Source of the DNA: Sphagnum compactum
Lineage: Eukaryota; Bryophyta; Sphagnopsida; Sphagnales
Direction: 5' to 3'
Assembly (NCBI GenBank): GCA_965153455.1
Contig: OZ234503.1
Coordinates: 14,885,118 to 14,949,117, forward strand
Length of the DNA: 64,000 nt
Of the stretch, positions 1 to 13,213 are shown in pieces (position 1 is the first letter of the stretch; each line of letters opens with the position of its first letter). The notes under the pieces are model-generated. The model worked only from the letters and a program-made list of their open reading frames with translations, did not search any database and was not told where the DNA came from. Position numbers and translations under genes: made by a program.

Positions 1-15
1 GTGTTCTGCTCGTAA

Positions 16-66
16 ATGAAATTCTTCTTCTTCTTCTTGTATGTGGAGAGAGGAGCTAGAAGATGA
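16..66 (+). other. Leader with CTT repeat and 16-codon upstream ORF
   Basis: A run of five TTC codons (CTT-type microsatellite, common in plant 5' leaders) lies inside a short ATG-initiated frame of 16 codons that stops at 64-66, about 100 bases before the likely start of the kinase gene. It may be a regulatory upstream ORF. It could also be a first exon with a signal-peptide-like start, because a GTATGT donor-like site lies at 39-44. The window edge prevents a decision. Confidence 0.25.
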
Positions 67-161
67 TCTCATTGCTGTAATTGGTATCGACCCACTTTCG
101 CAATTTGTCTAGACTCAGCTGGGAGCTGTTAGACTGTCAGACCATTCTTCAAGCTACAGGC

Positions 162-1692
162 ATGATGAACTACGTCGCTTGTGTAGCAGCAGCCTGGGCC
201 TCCTCCAACAACAAAAGAGTCTCTCATTGCAAACAAACTGCCAGGCAGAAGAAGCTTTCCATGATGATCAGCCGCGTCCAGCAGGGTCCTGCAGCTGCTG
301 CAACACAATCGCAAACCCACTCGACCATTTCTAGCACGTCCACCCCAGCTGCAGAATCCATGAACTCATCATCATCATCAAGCAACAATGTTGCAGTCAT
401 TGCAGGTACAAAACAAAATTCAGTTCACTCCAGAATTCAGTTCACAGTAAGTAGATCTAGACTAGTGCAGTCTGAGATTTGGTCAGCAGCTCAGGCGCTG
501 ATCTGCTGCAGGACTGGTTCTTAGAAAGTTGCTAATTGGACATGATGATCATCATCTTGCTGCTGCTGCTGCAGGAGTGGTGATTGTAGTGGTTGTCTTG
601 CTGGCCGTGGGGCTCCTGATCTATGTCTGCATTCAAAGAAGACGCCGTAATGGGTATGGTTACAAATCCTCCCTGAGGAAGCGCAAATCCCAAGGAAGCA
701 TCAAGGAGGTGATGAGCTCCATCATGTCGCAGCAGGGGAAGCTTGCGGGACTCAAGGACGTGCATGTGTTTACCTTCAAGGAGCTGGAGAAGGCGACGGA
801 GAATTTCGCGGATCACTTGATCCTAGGCATTGGAGGCTTCGGGACAGTCTACAAAGGCACACTCAAGAATGGCATGGTGCATGTGGCGATCAAAATCTCC
901 AACCATGTGAGCACCAGCGGCAAGAAACAGTTGCTGAACGAAGTCACCATTCTGTCGCAGCTGAATCACCGCAACTTGGTCAGGCTCTACGGCTGCTGTC
1001 TGGAAACCGAAGTTCCGATTCTCGTCTACGAGTACATTCCCAATGGGAATCTGTATGAGCATTTGCACAGACTCAGGTTTGGAGTGAATCTCAACTGGAG
1101 CAAGCGTCTGCAAATTGCAGCTGAGACTGCAGAAGCTCTTGCTTACTTGCATTTTGCTGCATTTCCTCCCATCTTTCACAGAGATGTGAAGACTGCCAAC
1201 ATTTTGTTGGACAATACCTTCACTGTCAAAGTTGCAGATTTTGGAATATCCAGGTTGGTCAATCCTGGGAAGTCCCATGTCTCTACTGCTGTGCAAGGAA
1301 CACCTGGCTACCTTGATCCTGAGTACTTCCACAGCTACCATCTGACAGACAAGAGTGATGTGTTCAGCTTTGGAGTTGTCTTGTTAGAGCTTCTCACTTC
1401 ACAGAAGCCCTTGGACTACAAGAGAGAGCTGGAGAGCCATAGTCTGGCGGCTTTCTCCATCCCTTACATCAAGAATGGCAAGCTGGACCAAATCCTTGAC
1501 CCCCAGCTGAAGGATGTTCCTGCTGCTGACTTCCAGCTGATGTTCCCTGCCATGCAATCTGTGGCCGAGCTTGCTGCCAATTGTTTGGCTAACAAGAGGA
1601 AAGATCGGCCCACCATGAAGGATGTTGTGGAGGATCTTTACAGCATCAAAGCCTTTGGCAAGAGGCAAGCTGCTGCTGCTGCAACCTCATAA
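162..1692 (+). CDS. Receptor-like Ser/Thr kinase, wall-associated-kinase-like
   Basis: Two exons, 162..405 and 575..1692, joined by a 169-base GT-AG intron in phase 1 that interrupts the membrane-span coding region; the product is 453 aa. Splicing creates one unbroken hydrophobic segment (VAVIAGVVIVVVVLLAVGLL, residues about 76-100) followed by a basic RRRR stop-transfer. The cytoplasmic part is a complete kinase: glycine loop GIGGFGTVYKG, VAIK lysine, HRDVKTANILLD catalytic loop (RD type), DFG, GTPGYLDPEYF activation segment, DKSDVFSFGVVLLELLT and RPTMKDVVEDL. These motifs match the WAK/WAK-like group, which links the cell wall to signalling. Only about 80 Ser/Thr-rich residues precede the membrane span, and no EGF or galacturonan-binding domain is visible, so the ectodomain is either very short or begins upstream of the window. 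The kinase part is certain; the ATG at 162 is a guess. Confidence 0.88.
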
Positions 1693-1808
1693 TGTGAAGT
1701 CTCTTAGACTAGTTGCAAAATTTTGGTGATGTCGGCGTCTACATGGCACTAGCTCTGGTGTTACATCATGTCCACTGCAACTGATGCAACTTGTCCATTG
1801 CATCTTCC

Positions 1809-2072
1809 ATTGAAAAATAGGGTTAGTTGCAAATGTCTGTTAGAGCTAAAATACTTATTGACAAACCTAATTGTAAAACCCTAATTTACATCCTAGAGTG
1901 TCTCTATTGCATCTAAGCACTTTTAAGACTTGTTATGGCTATTGAAAAATAGGGTTAGTTGCAAGTGTTTGTTAGGACTAAAATCCTCAGTTACAAGCCT
2001 AGTTGTTGCAAACACTAATTTTCCTCCAAGTGTCTCTATTGCGTCTGAGCACTTTCAAGACTTGTCACAGCT
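1809..2072. repeat. 132-bp tandem duplication downstream of the kinase gene
   Basis: Two head-to-tail copies begin at 1809 and 1941, each starting ATTGAAAAATAGGGTTAGTT and ending near CAAGACTTGT. They differ at many sites, so the duplication is not recent. They lie 120 bases after the kinase stop codon and may fall in its 3' untranslated region. Confidence 0.8.
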
Positions 2073-3082
2073 TCAGACAAGAAAGAAAGGAAGAACTGAG
2101 GTATTTATAATTCCAATCAAACAAGTTGCAAGAGACATGAATTGGAGCAAGCAGCTGGGTGGCGGTTCAATTTTCACATTGGTTTAAAACCACCACATGA
2201 AGATTTGTTTTTCACACATGAAACTGACTGGATTTTTAGACACGATTCCTCAGATGAATCTTGTGGAGGCGGGGAATCTCAGGTTCCCTGTCCGAGACTG
2301 TCAGATCATCTCCACCCTAATTAGTTAGTTTCGAAGATCATTTGTTTGATTGATGAGTCTTGCAAGTTCTGCTGTGAATTCTCAGTCTAGGATTGCAAGC
2401 AAACACAAGCTACAAATTACCCTGGATCTGGACTTAATTTTGGGTTGTAGCTGAGAGTGGTTTGCCAGTCCACATAGTTGACATGAGTTAACTAACCTGG
2501 GCAATGAAACTCAATGCCATCACTAGTGTTACCACCCAGCTGATCAGACATTCTAGAGACAATGATTATACCGTGACTGCAAGTTAAGGAAGTGGATTGG
2601 GTACTGCAATGCAGCTCCCAGCCTGAGTCCAACCTATTCGTTTTTTGTGTTCAATATTTGGAAGTCACTCTACTAGACTTCTTGTTTTGAGCTGCAGATG
2701 GGCATTGTCCATTTTACATGAAGAGAAATTATCAATCAACCCAATATATTCTGTGCAGCTTCAGTAGAGCTTGGATTTGTTTTGTTGTCCAATTTAGGCT
2801 GTTTCAAAGGAATCATAAGTCTAGCAATTGAACATTGATGTGCGTGCTACTACAGCCTGTTTTGCTGCCAGGTGCAAAATGTTTAGGAAACTTGATGATC
2901 ATGAGGAAATTAATTCTATATCGGGGACCTTGATTTGACTCCAAGGTGCAAACTTTTTGCATTCCTCTAGTACATTCTATCTAGAGGGGTTTGGTTTGTT
3001 GCTGTTCCCTCCTGTGTGCGCCCCAAATTGCTGGTTAAATTGTAATCAAAGGGAGAACCAAGAAGTGATCAGGTAATGTTGT
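2073..3082. other. Gene-free stretch
   Basis: No reading frame, RNA gene or repeat boundary that I can support. It may hold the kinase gene's terminator region. Confidence 0.5.
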
Positions 3083-3510
3083 GGATTGGGTGGTTATCAG
3101 AAATGGGAACTGATAACAGGAGGTTCTCAAAGAGATATAATAACTGCAGTTCTCCAAAAAATATAAAAAATAATGGTTCTGATATATAACTGCAGTTTTC
3201 AAAAATCTGAGAACTGATTCTGAAATATAACCACAGTTCTCAAAGAATCTAAGAACCAGTGACTATAGACTATGTAACTGCCGGTTCTTTGCCAGTTATT
3301 TTGGTAAAACAGCCCTGGATTCTTTGAGGGTTTCTGAAAGGTTCTACTTTTCTTATAAATTTTTTCAAATATAACTGCAACCCTGTGCAGGTTCTTTGAT
3401 TCTGAAATTTTTCAAGAAACTGGGACTGAAGGTTCTTTGATTTCCAAATTCTTAAAAATCCCGAAGGAAAGTTTATGAAAAGTTACATCAGATAACCCCA
3501 CTACACGGGT
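3083..3510. mobile_element. Foldback element, GTGTTGGG family, copy 1
   Basis: It starts with GGATTGGGTGGTTATCAGAAA and carries the family's many short GGTTCTTTGA / TCAAAGAACC blocks in both orientations. No coding capacity. Other copies are near 4009, 15757, 16231, 32049, 41950 and 46418. The boundaries are approximate. Confidence 0.6.
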
Positions 3511-4008
3511 AATGTCCAGCTGAGTCCCTGAAGCACTACTTTCACAGGAAGCATAGAATGTGCAACCATGTGGACCTAATGATTATAGCTAACCAACACA
3601 AATTAGTTTTGTGAAATGGGTGATCTTAGGGATGATTTTCTTGAAAGTGAACAAATGACAAATCACATGAGATTTGATTAGAAAGGCGAACAGAGTATAA
3701 GGAAATGATTTTGTATGTTGTTACCATGATGAATATCCAATTTTTATTTGCTTACATGAGTTTCATTGTGATGCAAACTTGGCAATCTTGGAATCTTTCT
3801 TTACGTCCAAGCTTATAACTTTTGTAAAGTTTCTCTTTGAGTGTGTTCATTTTATTTTTCTCTATTTGTTCTTACCAATCATGTTATGATGATATTGTAC
3901 AAACTAAGGAATGTCATTTAGCCACAATATGATGTTTTATCATTGTATAAGGTAGTGGTTCACATTTGAAATGTAGTTGAACCTTACCCCAAGGTTTGAA
4001 CCAGTGAC

Positions 4009-4147
4009 GTTGGGCGGTTGTTAGAAATAGGAACTGACCCTGACATTTGTCATGAAGATTCTTAAGATTCAAAACCATAGTTCTCAAAAACTCAAAGAGC
4101 TGGTTTTGGTATATAATCACAGTTCTCAATCTTTTTGAAAAAGGCTT
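4009..4147. mobile_element. Foldback element, GTGTTGGG family, copy 2 (5' fragment)
   Basis: It starts GTTGGGCGGTTGTTAGAAAT, followed by AGGAACTGACC and the family's CATAGTTCTCAAAAACTCAAA block. The right half is missing. Confidence 0.6.
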
Positions 4148-7100
4148 TGATTGGCCAAACATGATGAATCTCCCATGTGATGACATTTGATTCATTTGGC
4201 ACCTTACATTGCACAATATTTCATTGTGACCTAAAATGAGCAAAGGATGAAAAGTTAAAAAGGAGTTGAGCCAGACTGGCCTAATTCGGCACTGGATGTG
4301 ATTCACAACATGGTGATTAGGGTTTCTTCTAGTTTTGCTTGTTTGTTTTTGCTATATGGGTGCAGGTCTATTGTAATGTAGAACTAGTTCCAGAAATTTT
4401 ACCCATGAATATGTGGGGATGGAAAGTGAAAACCCTAATACCTAATGGATGATTTATAAAAGGCAACAAGCTAGATGGATGATTTGTAGAAGGCGACAAG
4501 CTAGAGGATGGTTGGGTATCATGAAGGGTTATGTATGTTAAAAGGCTAGCTTCCATTCTTTCTTTCTATGTTTGGTTGTTTTTGTTTGTTGCACATTAAG
4601 TGTGCTTGATGTTCTGTGATATAATGGAGCAACACTGTTGAGCGAGGTTGGGTGAAGGAGCAGTTTCCAAGCTACTTTGGTTATTGCTCTTGGATATGGT
4701 GAATGTTGATCACGAAGCTAGGAGATGGTTGGTGGGTGAGATTTTTGATGGTGTGGATGATGGAAGTTTTGGGCATTCTATAAGTTGGAGGTTTTTGGAG
4801 GCACAAGGCAAGCATATGGATGCAAGAAGCTAAATTTTATTTCTTTCGAGTTGTTTCTTGGATAGTGTGTCTTTCTTTGGTATTGAGCTAGCTATGTGAA
4901 CAATTGGGGAAGAAATAGAAGATGTAATATTAGGTTTTAAGGACTAGTTCAAAGGAAATCGTGAATGAGTCTAGAGATTTTATGAGTGATCACCATGACA
5001 TGTTTGATCAATTGTGAATATCCGGGAAACTGGGAGGAACTGTCTGATGGGTTGTGTGTGTGTGGAAGAGAGTACCTATCTTATTGTAGGAGCTCCAAAG
5101 AAATGGGGGTTTTGAGAACATTCATGTGCTTCATGGAAAAAAATTGTTGAATTGTTTTGTGCTTTGTTCTTCTGTGTCCAACTTTTAAAGGGAGAGATTT
5201 GTGGGAAAATGAAAACAATTGGGAATTAGGAAATTGTTGTTTCATAATGAGCTACCACATTCTTGACCAATTGGCTCGTGAGAGAAGATGATTAATGATC
5301 TGATCCCTTGAGGTCTAGAATTTTATGTTGTATTTTTAGGAACAGAAAGATTGAATGTTAAATCATTTAGGATGTTGTAGACTTTCTACCAATCTTGGAT
5401 GGTTATATTGCCACTCTATTGAAATGCATTTACTTTTATAAAGGAATGTCATATTAGAACACCCGTCCCTTTTTTGGCTACACTACATTCATGAAAGGAG
5501 TTGCTTTGCAAGGTCACGATCTATTGGGTTTTTGTTAGTAAGTTCATATGCTTATGTACATTGTTGTTTGCTCTTCATGGCATTTTTTGGTGTTTTTTCA
5601 TTGGATAAACTTGCTAGATTTGGTCACGATTGGAAGATGTGGGAGATGGGAGTACAAAAACAAGCTTCGACTTAGAAAGACGCATTGAAAAGTTATATGC
5701 AAAATATAAGTCTAGTAATCAACTTCTAAAAGGATTTAGGTCTTTGTTTGAGTGGGTTTTTCTTTTTCAAGCATTGATAAGAGGAATGCTTATGGTGTAG
5801 AACTTGGTCTTTTCAAGTTTGAACCATTGCATTATAAGACTAGGTTTTAACAATTTGTTGGACTGTTGGTGAAGATGATGCAAAACCAAGGGAATTTATG
5901 GAGTGGGTTCTAATGGCATTGCTTCAAAAGTGACTAAATTTGAAACCTTGTGATGAAAAATAGGGTTGGATGAAAATCTAATGTGATCAAATTTGGCCAT
6001 CAATTGTCGAAAGATGTATATGATAGTGTCTTGATGGTTGAATGGTACTAGTGGTGTTGCGCATTCTTTGTTATGTTTCGTGGGGTGTTTTATTTTTTGC
6101 GGGTTATAAAAGTGGTGGTTTTTATTGTGATGACGTTCGGTGTTGGTTTTTGTTTTGGTGTTTTTCATTGCTAGAGAGGCGATGGCTTTGTTGAGCTGGA
6201 TTTTGGAGGGTGCTAATTATGGACGGAAGGAGTATCAGGGATAAGAGGCATCTGCTTCAGTGAAGGGAGGTCATGCTTTTTGCTATGATTTTTTTAGAGG
6301 GTTGAAGTTTTTTTTTTTTCTGATTTACTTCGGGATGGGAAGAACGCCCAACTTTGAGGAACTTGATCTCATCATTTTGAGGCTTATAAATTCTTCCATT
6401 GCATGTTTGGCTTCAATAGGATGGGATTAGGTTTTGAGATTGTCCTTAGGGGTACAATAAGGGATGTGATGAAAGGTTGTAGAGGCTTCTTAGCAATTTC
6501 CATGGCAATTTCTAGTGTAATGTGGTTGGGAATCAATGTTTTGGGTTGAGAGTTTTTTGGGGTTGTATCTAGGAGAAAGTATTTGCTTGAACAAAACCTC
6601 CAAAATGAAAAATTATTATTAATGTTTATTGTTGTAAAGTGATGTGTTGGTGGGTGCTAATGGTACTGTTTTACTTTGTCAAACTCCCAAGTTTGCAACT
6701 TTTAGAATTCTTTAACCTATCGATTTGGGGAAATTTGCTAAGGGAAATATATAGAATTGTGTTTGTTGGGTTGGGATTATGTATGTTGTTTGTACCAATA
6801 TGTATCCAACATTTTCTGTTGTCGTTGTTGCCACAAATGGGGTTTGGGTTGCCACATTAGCATTTGCCATTAGAGTGCTAGTGGGGGCTCAAGAGAATGA
6901 AATTAGAATGACTTGATCCTTGAAGGCTTGTAGGTCCATAATAGGTAGAGAAGTTTCGTAGTTTGCTTGAATTAGAACATTGCGTGACTCTTTGGCATTT
7001 GTTAGATGTGTTGAACGATTATTAAGCTGTGGTAATGTGTTTTGTGTAACCCTATTTTCTTTGTCACAACCTTTCATTATGTGGAATAATTTTTGTCATG

Positions 7101-7884
7101 GCACAAGAGTGAGAACCTTTGTTAGCTCTTTGAAAGGGAAATTCTTGAAGGTTTATTCTAGGATTTGAGTTGAAGTGCAAAAGTTGCATAGACATGGGAC
7201 TGGGTTGGGATGCTAATTTTGTGAAAATTCATGGGAATTTTAGAGGTAGTGGGATGAAAGAATGCCATTAGAATCAAGTTGTCACTTTATGAGACTAAAT
7301 TCAAAGCATACTAATTCACCTAAATTTTTTAGAATTAAAGTCCATTAATTTTATCAAGGAATTAGAATACGTTTTAATAGTGTTGAAATTCTACAATTAT
7401 GTAAATTATTTCATTCAACATTATAGTACACGAGCTTATATCTTTAGGTTTCTAGAAACCTCTTCTTTTGCCTTCATCATGTCTACAAAGGAAATAATTT
7501 ATACACTATTTAGGATGTCACAAATGTTTTTAGACACCCAAAAACTAGATGTGAAAGGTTGTGCTCTTATAACATGTCTAGTGGTGTTCAGTATGTGATC
7601 TTGCATAGTAAAATTTGATGAAGAGAAATCAAAATATGTTAGTTTGGCTTTGGAAAGGGATTTTGGCTCAACATAATTGTATATTTTGCAATAGTTGGTA
7701 AAAGTTGTAGGAAAGTTGTGCAAAGTTGTGTAGAACATAGTGTACTAAATATGATCTGACTTTTAAGTTCTCATGAATGATTTTCATTGGCCCATCATAA
7801 TGATTGGTCTAAGTGGTTTGCTATTAGTAGTCCCCCACCTATTTGTTGTCCCATTTTCAATTTTATGGGTGGGGTTCAACAGAC
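4148..7884. other. Gene-free AT-rich stretch
   Basis: Only short unrelated frames. No domain, RNA gene or clear repeat recognised. It probably contains decayed transposon sequence, but I cannot name the family. Confidence 0.5.
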
Positions 7885-8021
7885 ATTGGACTTTTGGCGC
7901 CTGTAAAACTCATGATGAACAATTGTCATGTATCTTGGCGTCTTGTGTCATCATAAATGAGGTTGTTTTTCTCCTTTCATCCACATCCACAGAAAATGTT
8001 TGACACTGGCTTTGCATCACA
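7885..8021 (-). repeat. Truncated 3' LTR of the old gypsy element
   Basis: It aligns to 15173-15310 along its full length, including a shared block CCACATCCACAGAAAATGTT. On the minus strand it begins TGTGATGCAAAG. Sequence left of 7885 no longer matches the other LTR. Confidence 0.7.
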
Positions 8022-8331
8022 TGTTTCACCACTCCTTCGAAAAAAAATCTATGTCCTCATAGATCAGTCATCAATTTGAAGAGTGGTATAATTGTAAATA
8101 TCTTCTAGCATGTTCCCAATGTTGTTTATTAAGGTCCTTAACAATGCAAATCCAATTGCCATGATCTTGCATCTATGGACCCTTCCCATCTTTATAGTCC
8201 ACAAAAATGTATGGTCCTTCTTAGTTGCAGATTAAAGATTTTTTCTTGCTAGGTTTGCACATCTTCATTTTGTTGTTTTTTTTAAAGCCATCAAAGATTT
8301 GAAGTCCTTCGCGAGCAGCATAGACCTTCCT

Positions 8332-9413
8332 TTATTTCTTCTGAACCTGTTCAACATTTTCCAATAGTGATTTATGCACATTAACAATTAGCTCCATTTT
8401 GTGAACCATCTGCTTTGTCATAAGTTCCAGTCTTGCATGTTCATCAAACACATCACACAACCCATTGAAACTATTATCAATAGTCAATCTAGGTGTACGC
8501 CCAGTGAGTACCATAAATGGGAAATACTTTGTACTCGCTTGTATGCCACAACGATAGCCAAACAAGATGTGTGGTAACATTACATCCTAGCATTGTATGT
8601 CTGAGGTTGTGATAACTGTAAGTCTTTTACTTGATGGTCTTAATGAAACGTTCAACCATGTCGTTGCATTGGGGTTAAATAAGAATTGTGAATTGATGAA
8701 TTATGCCATAACTACGACACATTTCAACAAACTCCTTCATCCATTCATTGCCATTGTTAATTAAATTATATTTCGGCACTTCGTATCTGTAAATGACTTC
8801 ATATTCCAAAAAATTGAAACAATGAAAACATCATGTTCTTTAACAGGTTGCGCCTCACACCATTTGGAATAATGGTCAATGGCCACAAGCACATACTTGT
8901 TTCAATTATCGGTCTTAAGTAATAGTCCAGCAATGTCGAAAGCAACATGATAGAACAAATCATAAATAGGAATGTTCTTCATCTCTTCAATTCCAAATCT
9001 CATGTTATTGGATTGTTTGGCAAGTTGACATTTATCACAAGCTTTGATAAATGCTCTAACAGATTCTATTTTGTCATGTTAGAAGAATTGTTTTGTTACT
9101 TCTGCAAGTGTCCGTAATTCACCAAAATGTCCGATCTCTTCATGGATCTTCTCAATCACTGTCCTTTTCTCCTTAGGTTTAGGTACCACTAGATCTTTGA
9201 AGAACAAAGTATCTTTAGCCCAATGGTACTTCATCACTCTTATTTTTTCCCTTTCTATGCTAAAAGCTTCATGAGTTGGTGCTTCCAAATGTCCACCAGT
9301 AAGCAACACCATTGCCACTTTGTCCTCCCATATATCCATTTGCTTCAGTTGTTCGTCTTCGCATATTCCAACAATTCCCACGTACTTGCCTTTCTGTTTA
9401 TCCTTGGCATTAT
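8332..9413 (-). pseudogene. Integrase relic of old gypsy element
   Basis: Minus-strand frames show, in order, a decayed zinc-binding region (IHEEIGHFGELRTLAE), a core start (YHVAFDIAGLLLKTD, then KYVLVAIDHYSKWCEA) and the late-core signature LFGYRCGIQASTKYFPF. Several stops and frame changes separate them, so no functional integrase can be made. Confidence 0.8.
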
Positions 9414-10650
9414 CTACCATGGTTTAGACTTTGATGACCATTTTTGGTAGTCTTTAGGACTCATTTGATGCATCTCCTCCTCTGATGTAGAGCCCATGTT
9501 TTGTTTTTCAGTTTCAACCTCCACTTGATGTTCTTTAATTTCAGATGTTTCCTTGTCCATGAGTTGTAGAGTGAATAGATTAATGACAATATTATTGAGG
9601 GATTTGTCACTCATGGAAAATAATTTGTCTTTGGATCCCATCACATCACATCCAAAGTCATCATCCTCTTTTGATAGATTTACAAGATTTTTGCTCAATG
9701 CATCAACATTCAAATGTCTACTGCCTGCATGGTGGATGATCTTGAATTAAAAGTCCTGTAGCATAGCAATCTAACGTCCTCTTTATCCATATGCATCTAA
9801 GACAATGGCCAACCATTCCAATGGTTTGTGATCTATTCATAACAAGAACGAGGTCTGGTGTATATATTGTCTAAAGTACATTATGCCCCATATTAGAGCG
9901 TAACACTCTCCTTCCATAGGGTGGAAGCAACATTGTATTGGAAAGAAACCCTTGCTTGCAATAGGCAATAACTTGCTCATGTCTTTTTGGCTTTTGTGAT
10001 AGCATAACCCCCACACCTTTAACTAACCAATCAACATCTCGAATAAAAGGTCTATTAAAATCAGATTAGACTAGGATTGGTGTTTCCACAAGTTTCTTTT
10101 CAGCATAACAAAAGCGACCTAACATATTGGTGTCCAAACAAAATTGCATTATTTCTTGGTCAAAGTAAAAAAAGGTTCTGCAATCTTTGCATACCTTACA
10201 ATGAACCTTCTATAATATCCCATTAATCCCAAAAAGGCCTTGACATTAATTATCATCTTGGGTATAGGAAAGTCAATGATTGTTGCTATCTTTCTAGGAT
10301 CTGGTTGTGACCTAGTGTAATCCACCACATTCCCCAGAACGTCATGCTCTTAAAACCAAAACAACATTTTCCAGGGTTTAGTTTGAAGTTGACTTTTGCC
10401 AACTTCTAAAGAACAAGTCAAATGTATTGTAGGTGTTCATTCCACATTCCAATATGTATGTTAACATCATCAACAAATACCTACAAGAATGACTTGTCCA
10501 ATCTTTGAAGATATCAACCATAACCCGCAAAAATGTGTCGGCGGCATTCTTTAGGCCAAACGACATCACATTCCACTTATGAATAATCTTAACTTGGTGA
10601 TCACAGTTGTTTTCTTCACATCATCAAGTGCCATTAGTATTTGCCAAAAA
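9414..10650 (-). pseudogene. Reverse transcriptase and RNase H relic
   Basis: On the minus strand the fragment MMSFGLKNAADTFLRVM corresponds to the reverse transcriptase PFGLxNAPxTFQ motif. Next come MGYYRRFIVRYAKIAEP (connection region), KHEQVIAYCKQGF, ECYALIWGIMYFRQ (RNase H) and NVDALSKN, the usual ADALSR end of RNase H. Stops and shifts interrupt each part. Confidence 0.8.
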
Positions 10651-11639
10651 CCTGACTGCAAGTCTAGTGCTGAAAACCACTAAAAGCTCCCTAATTGGCT
10701 TAAAACATTTTCAATTAAAGGCATGGGGAAAGAATCCCATCTGGTCTAAAAATTTAGAGGATGGTAGTCCCCACAAAATCTTTAACTACCATCCTTTTTG
10801 ATTGGCAAGGTTACTCTACATGCATATTCAGATGCATTCTTATGCATCTTCCCCAAGTCCACCAATGCCTATATTTATCGATTTACTTTAGTCTCTTCCT
10901 AGTAAGACAATCACCCAAGAGTCATGTGGCAGGGAGGCAATCCTTGCGTATCCATTGAATGTTCTCCCACGGAACATTGTCCCAACTCCCCTTTGTGCCA
11001 TGCAAAAACTCCCTAGAATTCCTCAAGCAACTCCCATAGCTGTTTCCTTTGCACTTCATCCAAAGACGCATCCAGTCTTATCTTGGACTTAATATGAACC
11101 CATCTACCACTTTGTTCTACCTATTCATCAGTCATTTAAACTGGATATAAATGCACCTTGGGCTCAAGGTTCTTACCAAACCTATGTTGCATCCGAACAT
11201 CCTCATCTACAGATGCACATTAATCCAATTCGCATAATCATCATCTTTTGAGAATTGTCCTTCCAGAACATTTTGATGTTGTTCTTTCAAAATTAAATTC
11301 AACATCTACATCGGTGCCTTTTCATCAACTTGCAAATCCATCCCGTGGTTTTTCAACTCATCAATATGGTTTTCCAGATTTAGTAAGACCTATTGCGGGT
11401 CATCCTCTGCTTTTTCCTCATAATCCATCACTTCTTCATCAGAGGAGGATGCATCATTTGAACCATCAAGAATTGATGATTGAATCATATTTGCCCAGGC
11501 ATTCAACTGAATATGTTCCATCTCCACATTGAACAACTCTTTTTATAGCTCGTTATTTTCTTCTTCAGATGTCTCCAATACCTCCAACATGTTTACCACT
11601 TTTAGTGGTAGAACTTCCACTTCCATCCTAGGTTCATTG

Positions 11640-11930
11640 TGTACTTGTATGATGCCCTTTCTCCACATCCATGATTATTTCGATTTTCATGAAAAAGTCC
11701 AATCCAAAGAACAAGTCATAATTGTCCATGTCAACCACTAAGAGAACCATCTAACATATAGTCCCTCCCACTCTCATTGGAAGTTTGGTAATTCTTCCAA
11801 GTGCATGTGTCACTATCCTAGACATTGTTTTATAGGTTTCATGTCTAGCCACTACATGCATTATGCCTAGCTTTCTAACAACACTAGTTGCCATGATTGA
11901 CATGGATGTTCATGTATCCACTAGTCCTTC
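11640..11930 (-). pseudogene. Retropepsin relic
   Basis: Minus-strand translation gives ALIEGLVDTWTSMSIMA, where the active-site D-T/S-G has become D-T-W, and later YDLFFGLDFFMKIEIIMD, matching the conserved LGLDFL region near the protease C-terminus. The lost glycine indicates an inactive protease. Confidence 0.65.
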
Positions 11931-12229
11931 AATCAAAGCTTGATTGTTTTCCATCCCCAAGTGCAGTGTTTTATTGCGGCGTGCCTTGTTAACACTAACT
12001 CTCTTTATTGTATGAATTGGATGAATAATCGCTATTTGTTTTCTGTTAATTTCAGCATCCGTCTTTCTTTTTACCAATTTAACCAAGCCTTCAAGATACT
12101 TTAATTCTCCTAGAATGATCAACATAGTTTCTATAGGAGCCAGAAAAATCTTCCCTTTAATGAAGTGTGAAAGTATTTTAAACTTCACTATTGCCTTTGT
12201 CCTTGTAATTAGCTCCCTGTGTTCTTCAC

Positions 12230-13213
12230 CTACACCTCCTTCTTCTTGGTCTTCTGATGATTGGTAGGCACAAGCATTCGCCTTTTTGGCATTTTAACTT
12301 CAGAAAACACATGTTGGTCATCTCCACAAATTTGGTTTAATTCTAATAGAGTTACCTCCTCGTCATTGACTAAAACTTCAAGAAAAAATGTGGTGGTAGC
12401 AAGTCCTTTTGTTGTCTTTTTCCAACATTGATCTTCTGTATGCCCTAACCAAAACAAAAAAAACATTTTAAACCACAATACCCACTTGTGCCCATTGCCA
12501 CATTTGGCACATTTTGGCCTTGTGTTAATCAGTTTAGGGCATGTTGAGGCCATATGTTCTTTTGAGCAGCATAGTTGACAACGGTTGTAATTGGTAGAAA
12601 CATTTATATTAGATTTCGCTTTGTTGTCACTTCCTTTTCCAAAGAAATTAATCAAGGTCTCATTTAAAACAAACAATTGTTGGTTTGTAGCAGATTCTCC
12701 AAATACCATTTCATCATGTTCCTCCTTCATAAGTTCATAGGGAGTTTCCTCAAGTTTACCCGATACTCGTTCAATTTTAGTAGTAGCAACAACTTCATCA
12801 ATGTCAATGTAGATCTTGACAACACACAATTTCTAAATTCTGGCCTCAACTTAGCTAGGAACCTTCAATGTTGTTTTGCATTTTAGATTTGTCCTTGTTG
12901 AAATTTTTTATCCAACCTCTCATAGTATTTCTGCATCCTTTCTTTAAGTTTCTATTTGATAGAATCCAACTTGATACAAATACCATCAGTGTCCATGTTG
13001 CCATATTTTGCATTATCCAATTGCGCAATTATGTCTAATAATTGGAGCAAGATTCAAATTCTTGAACCACTCCTTGGCTCTATTTCTTAAGTTTAGCTTA
13101 ATAATCTTAAATAATTTGTCAACATTTAGATCTCTGACCTTTGCTGCCATGGTCAATTGTTTTGCCCAATCTTTCATATTTTCATGACCACACCTCCAAA
13201 ACAATTCGTCCAT
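12230..13213 (-). pseudogene. Gag relic with zinc knuckle
   Basis: The minus-strand frame at 13013-13213 has the capsid-type segment LRNRAKEWFKNL. The frame at 12230-12829 carries a CCHC knuckle CQLCCSKEHMASTCP and a second degenerate knuckle, CAKCGNGH followed by GHTEDQC. The parts are in different frames. Confidence 0.75.

Noticed and set aside
81-161. Coding start at 81
   Set aside because: The frame has no ATG before 162.
529-574. Kinase start at a TTG near 529
   Set aside because: Plant genes start at ATG, and the stretch is intron ending in a CAG acceptor at 574; splicing from 405 gives a continuous membrane span.
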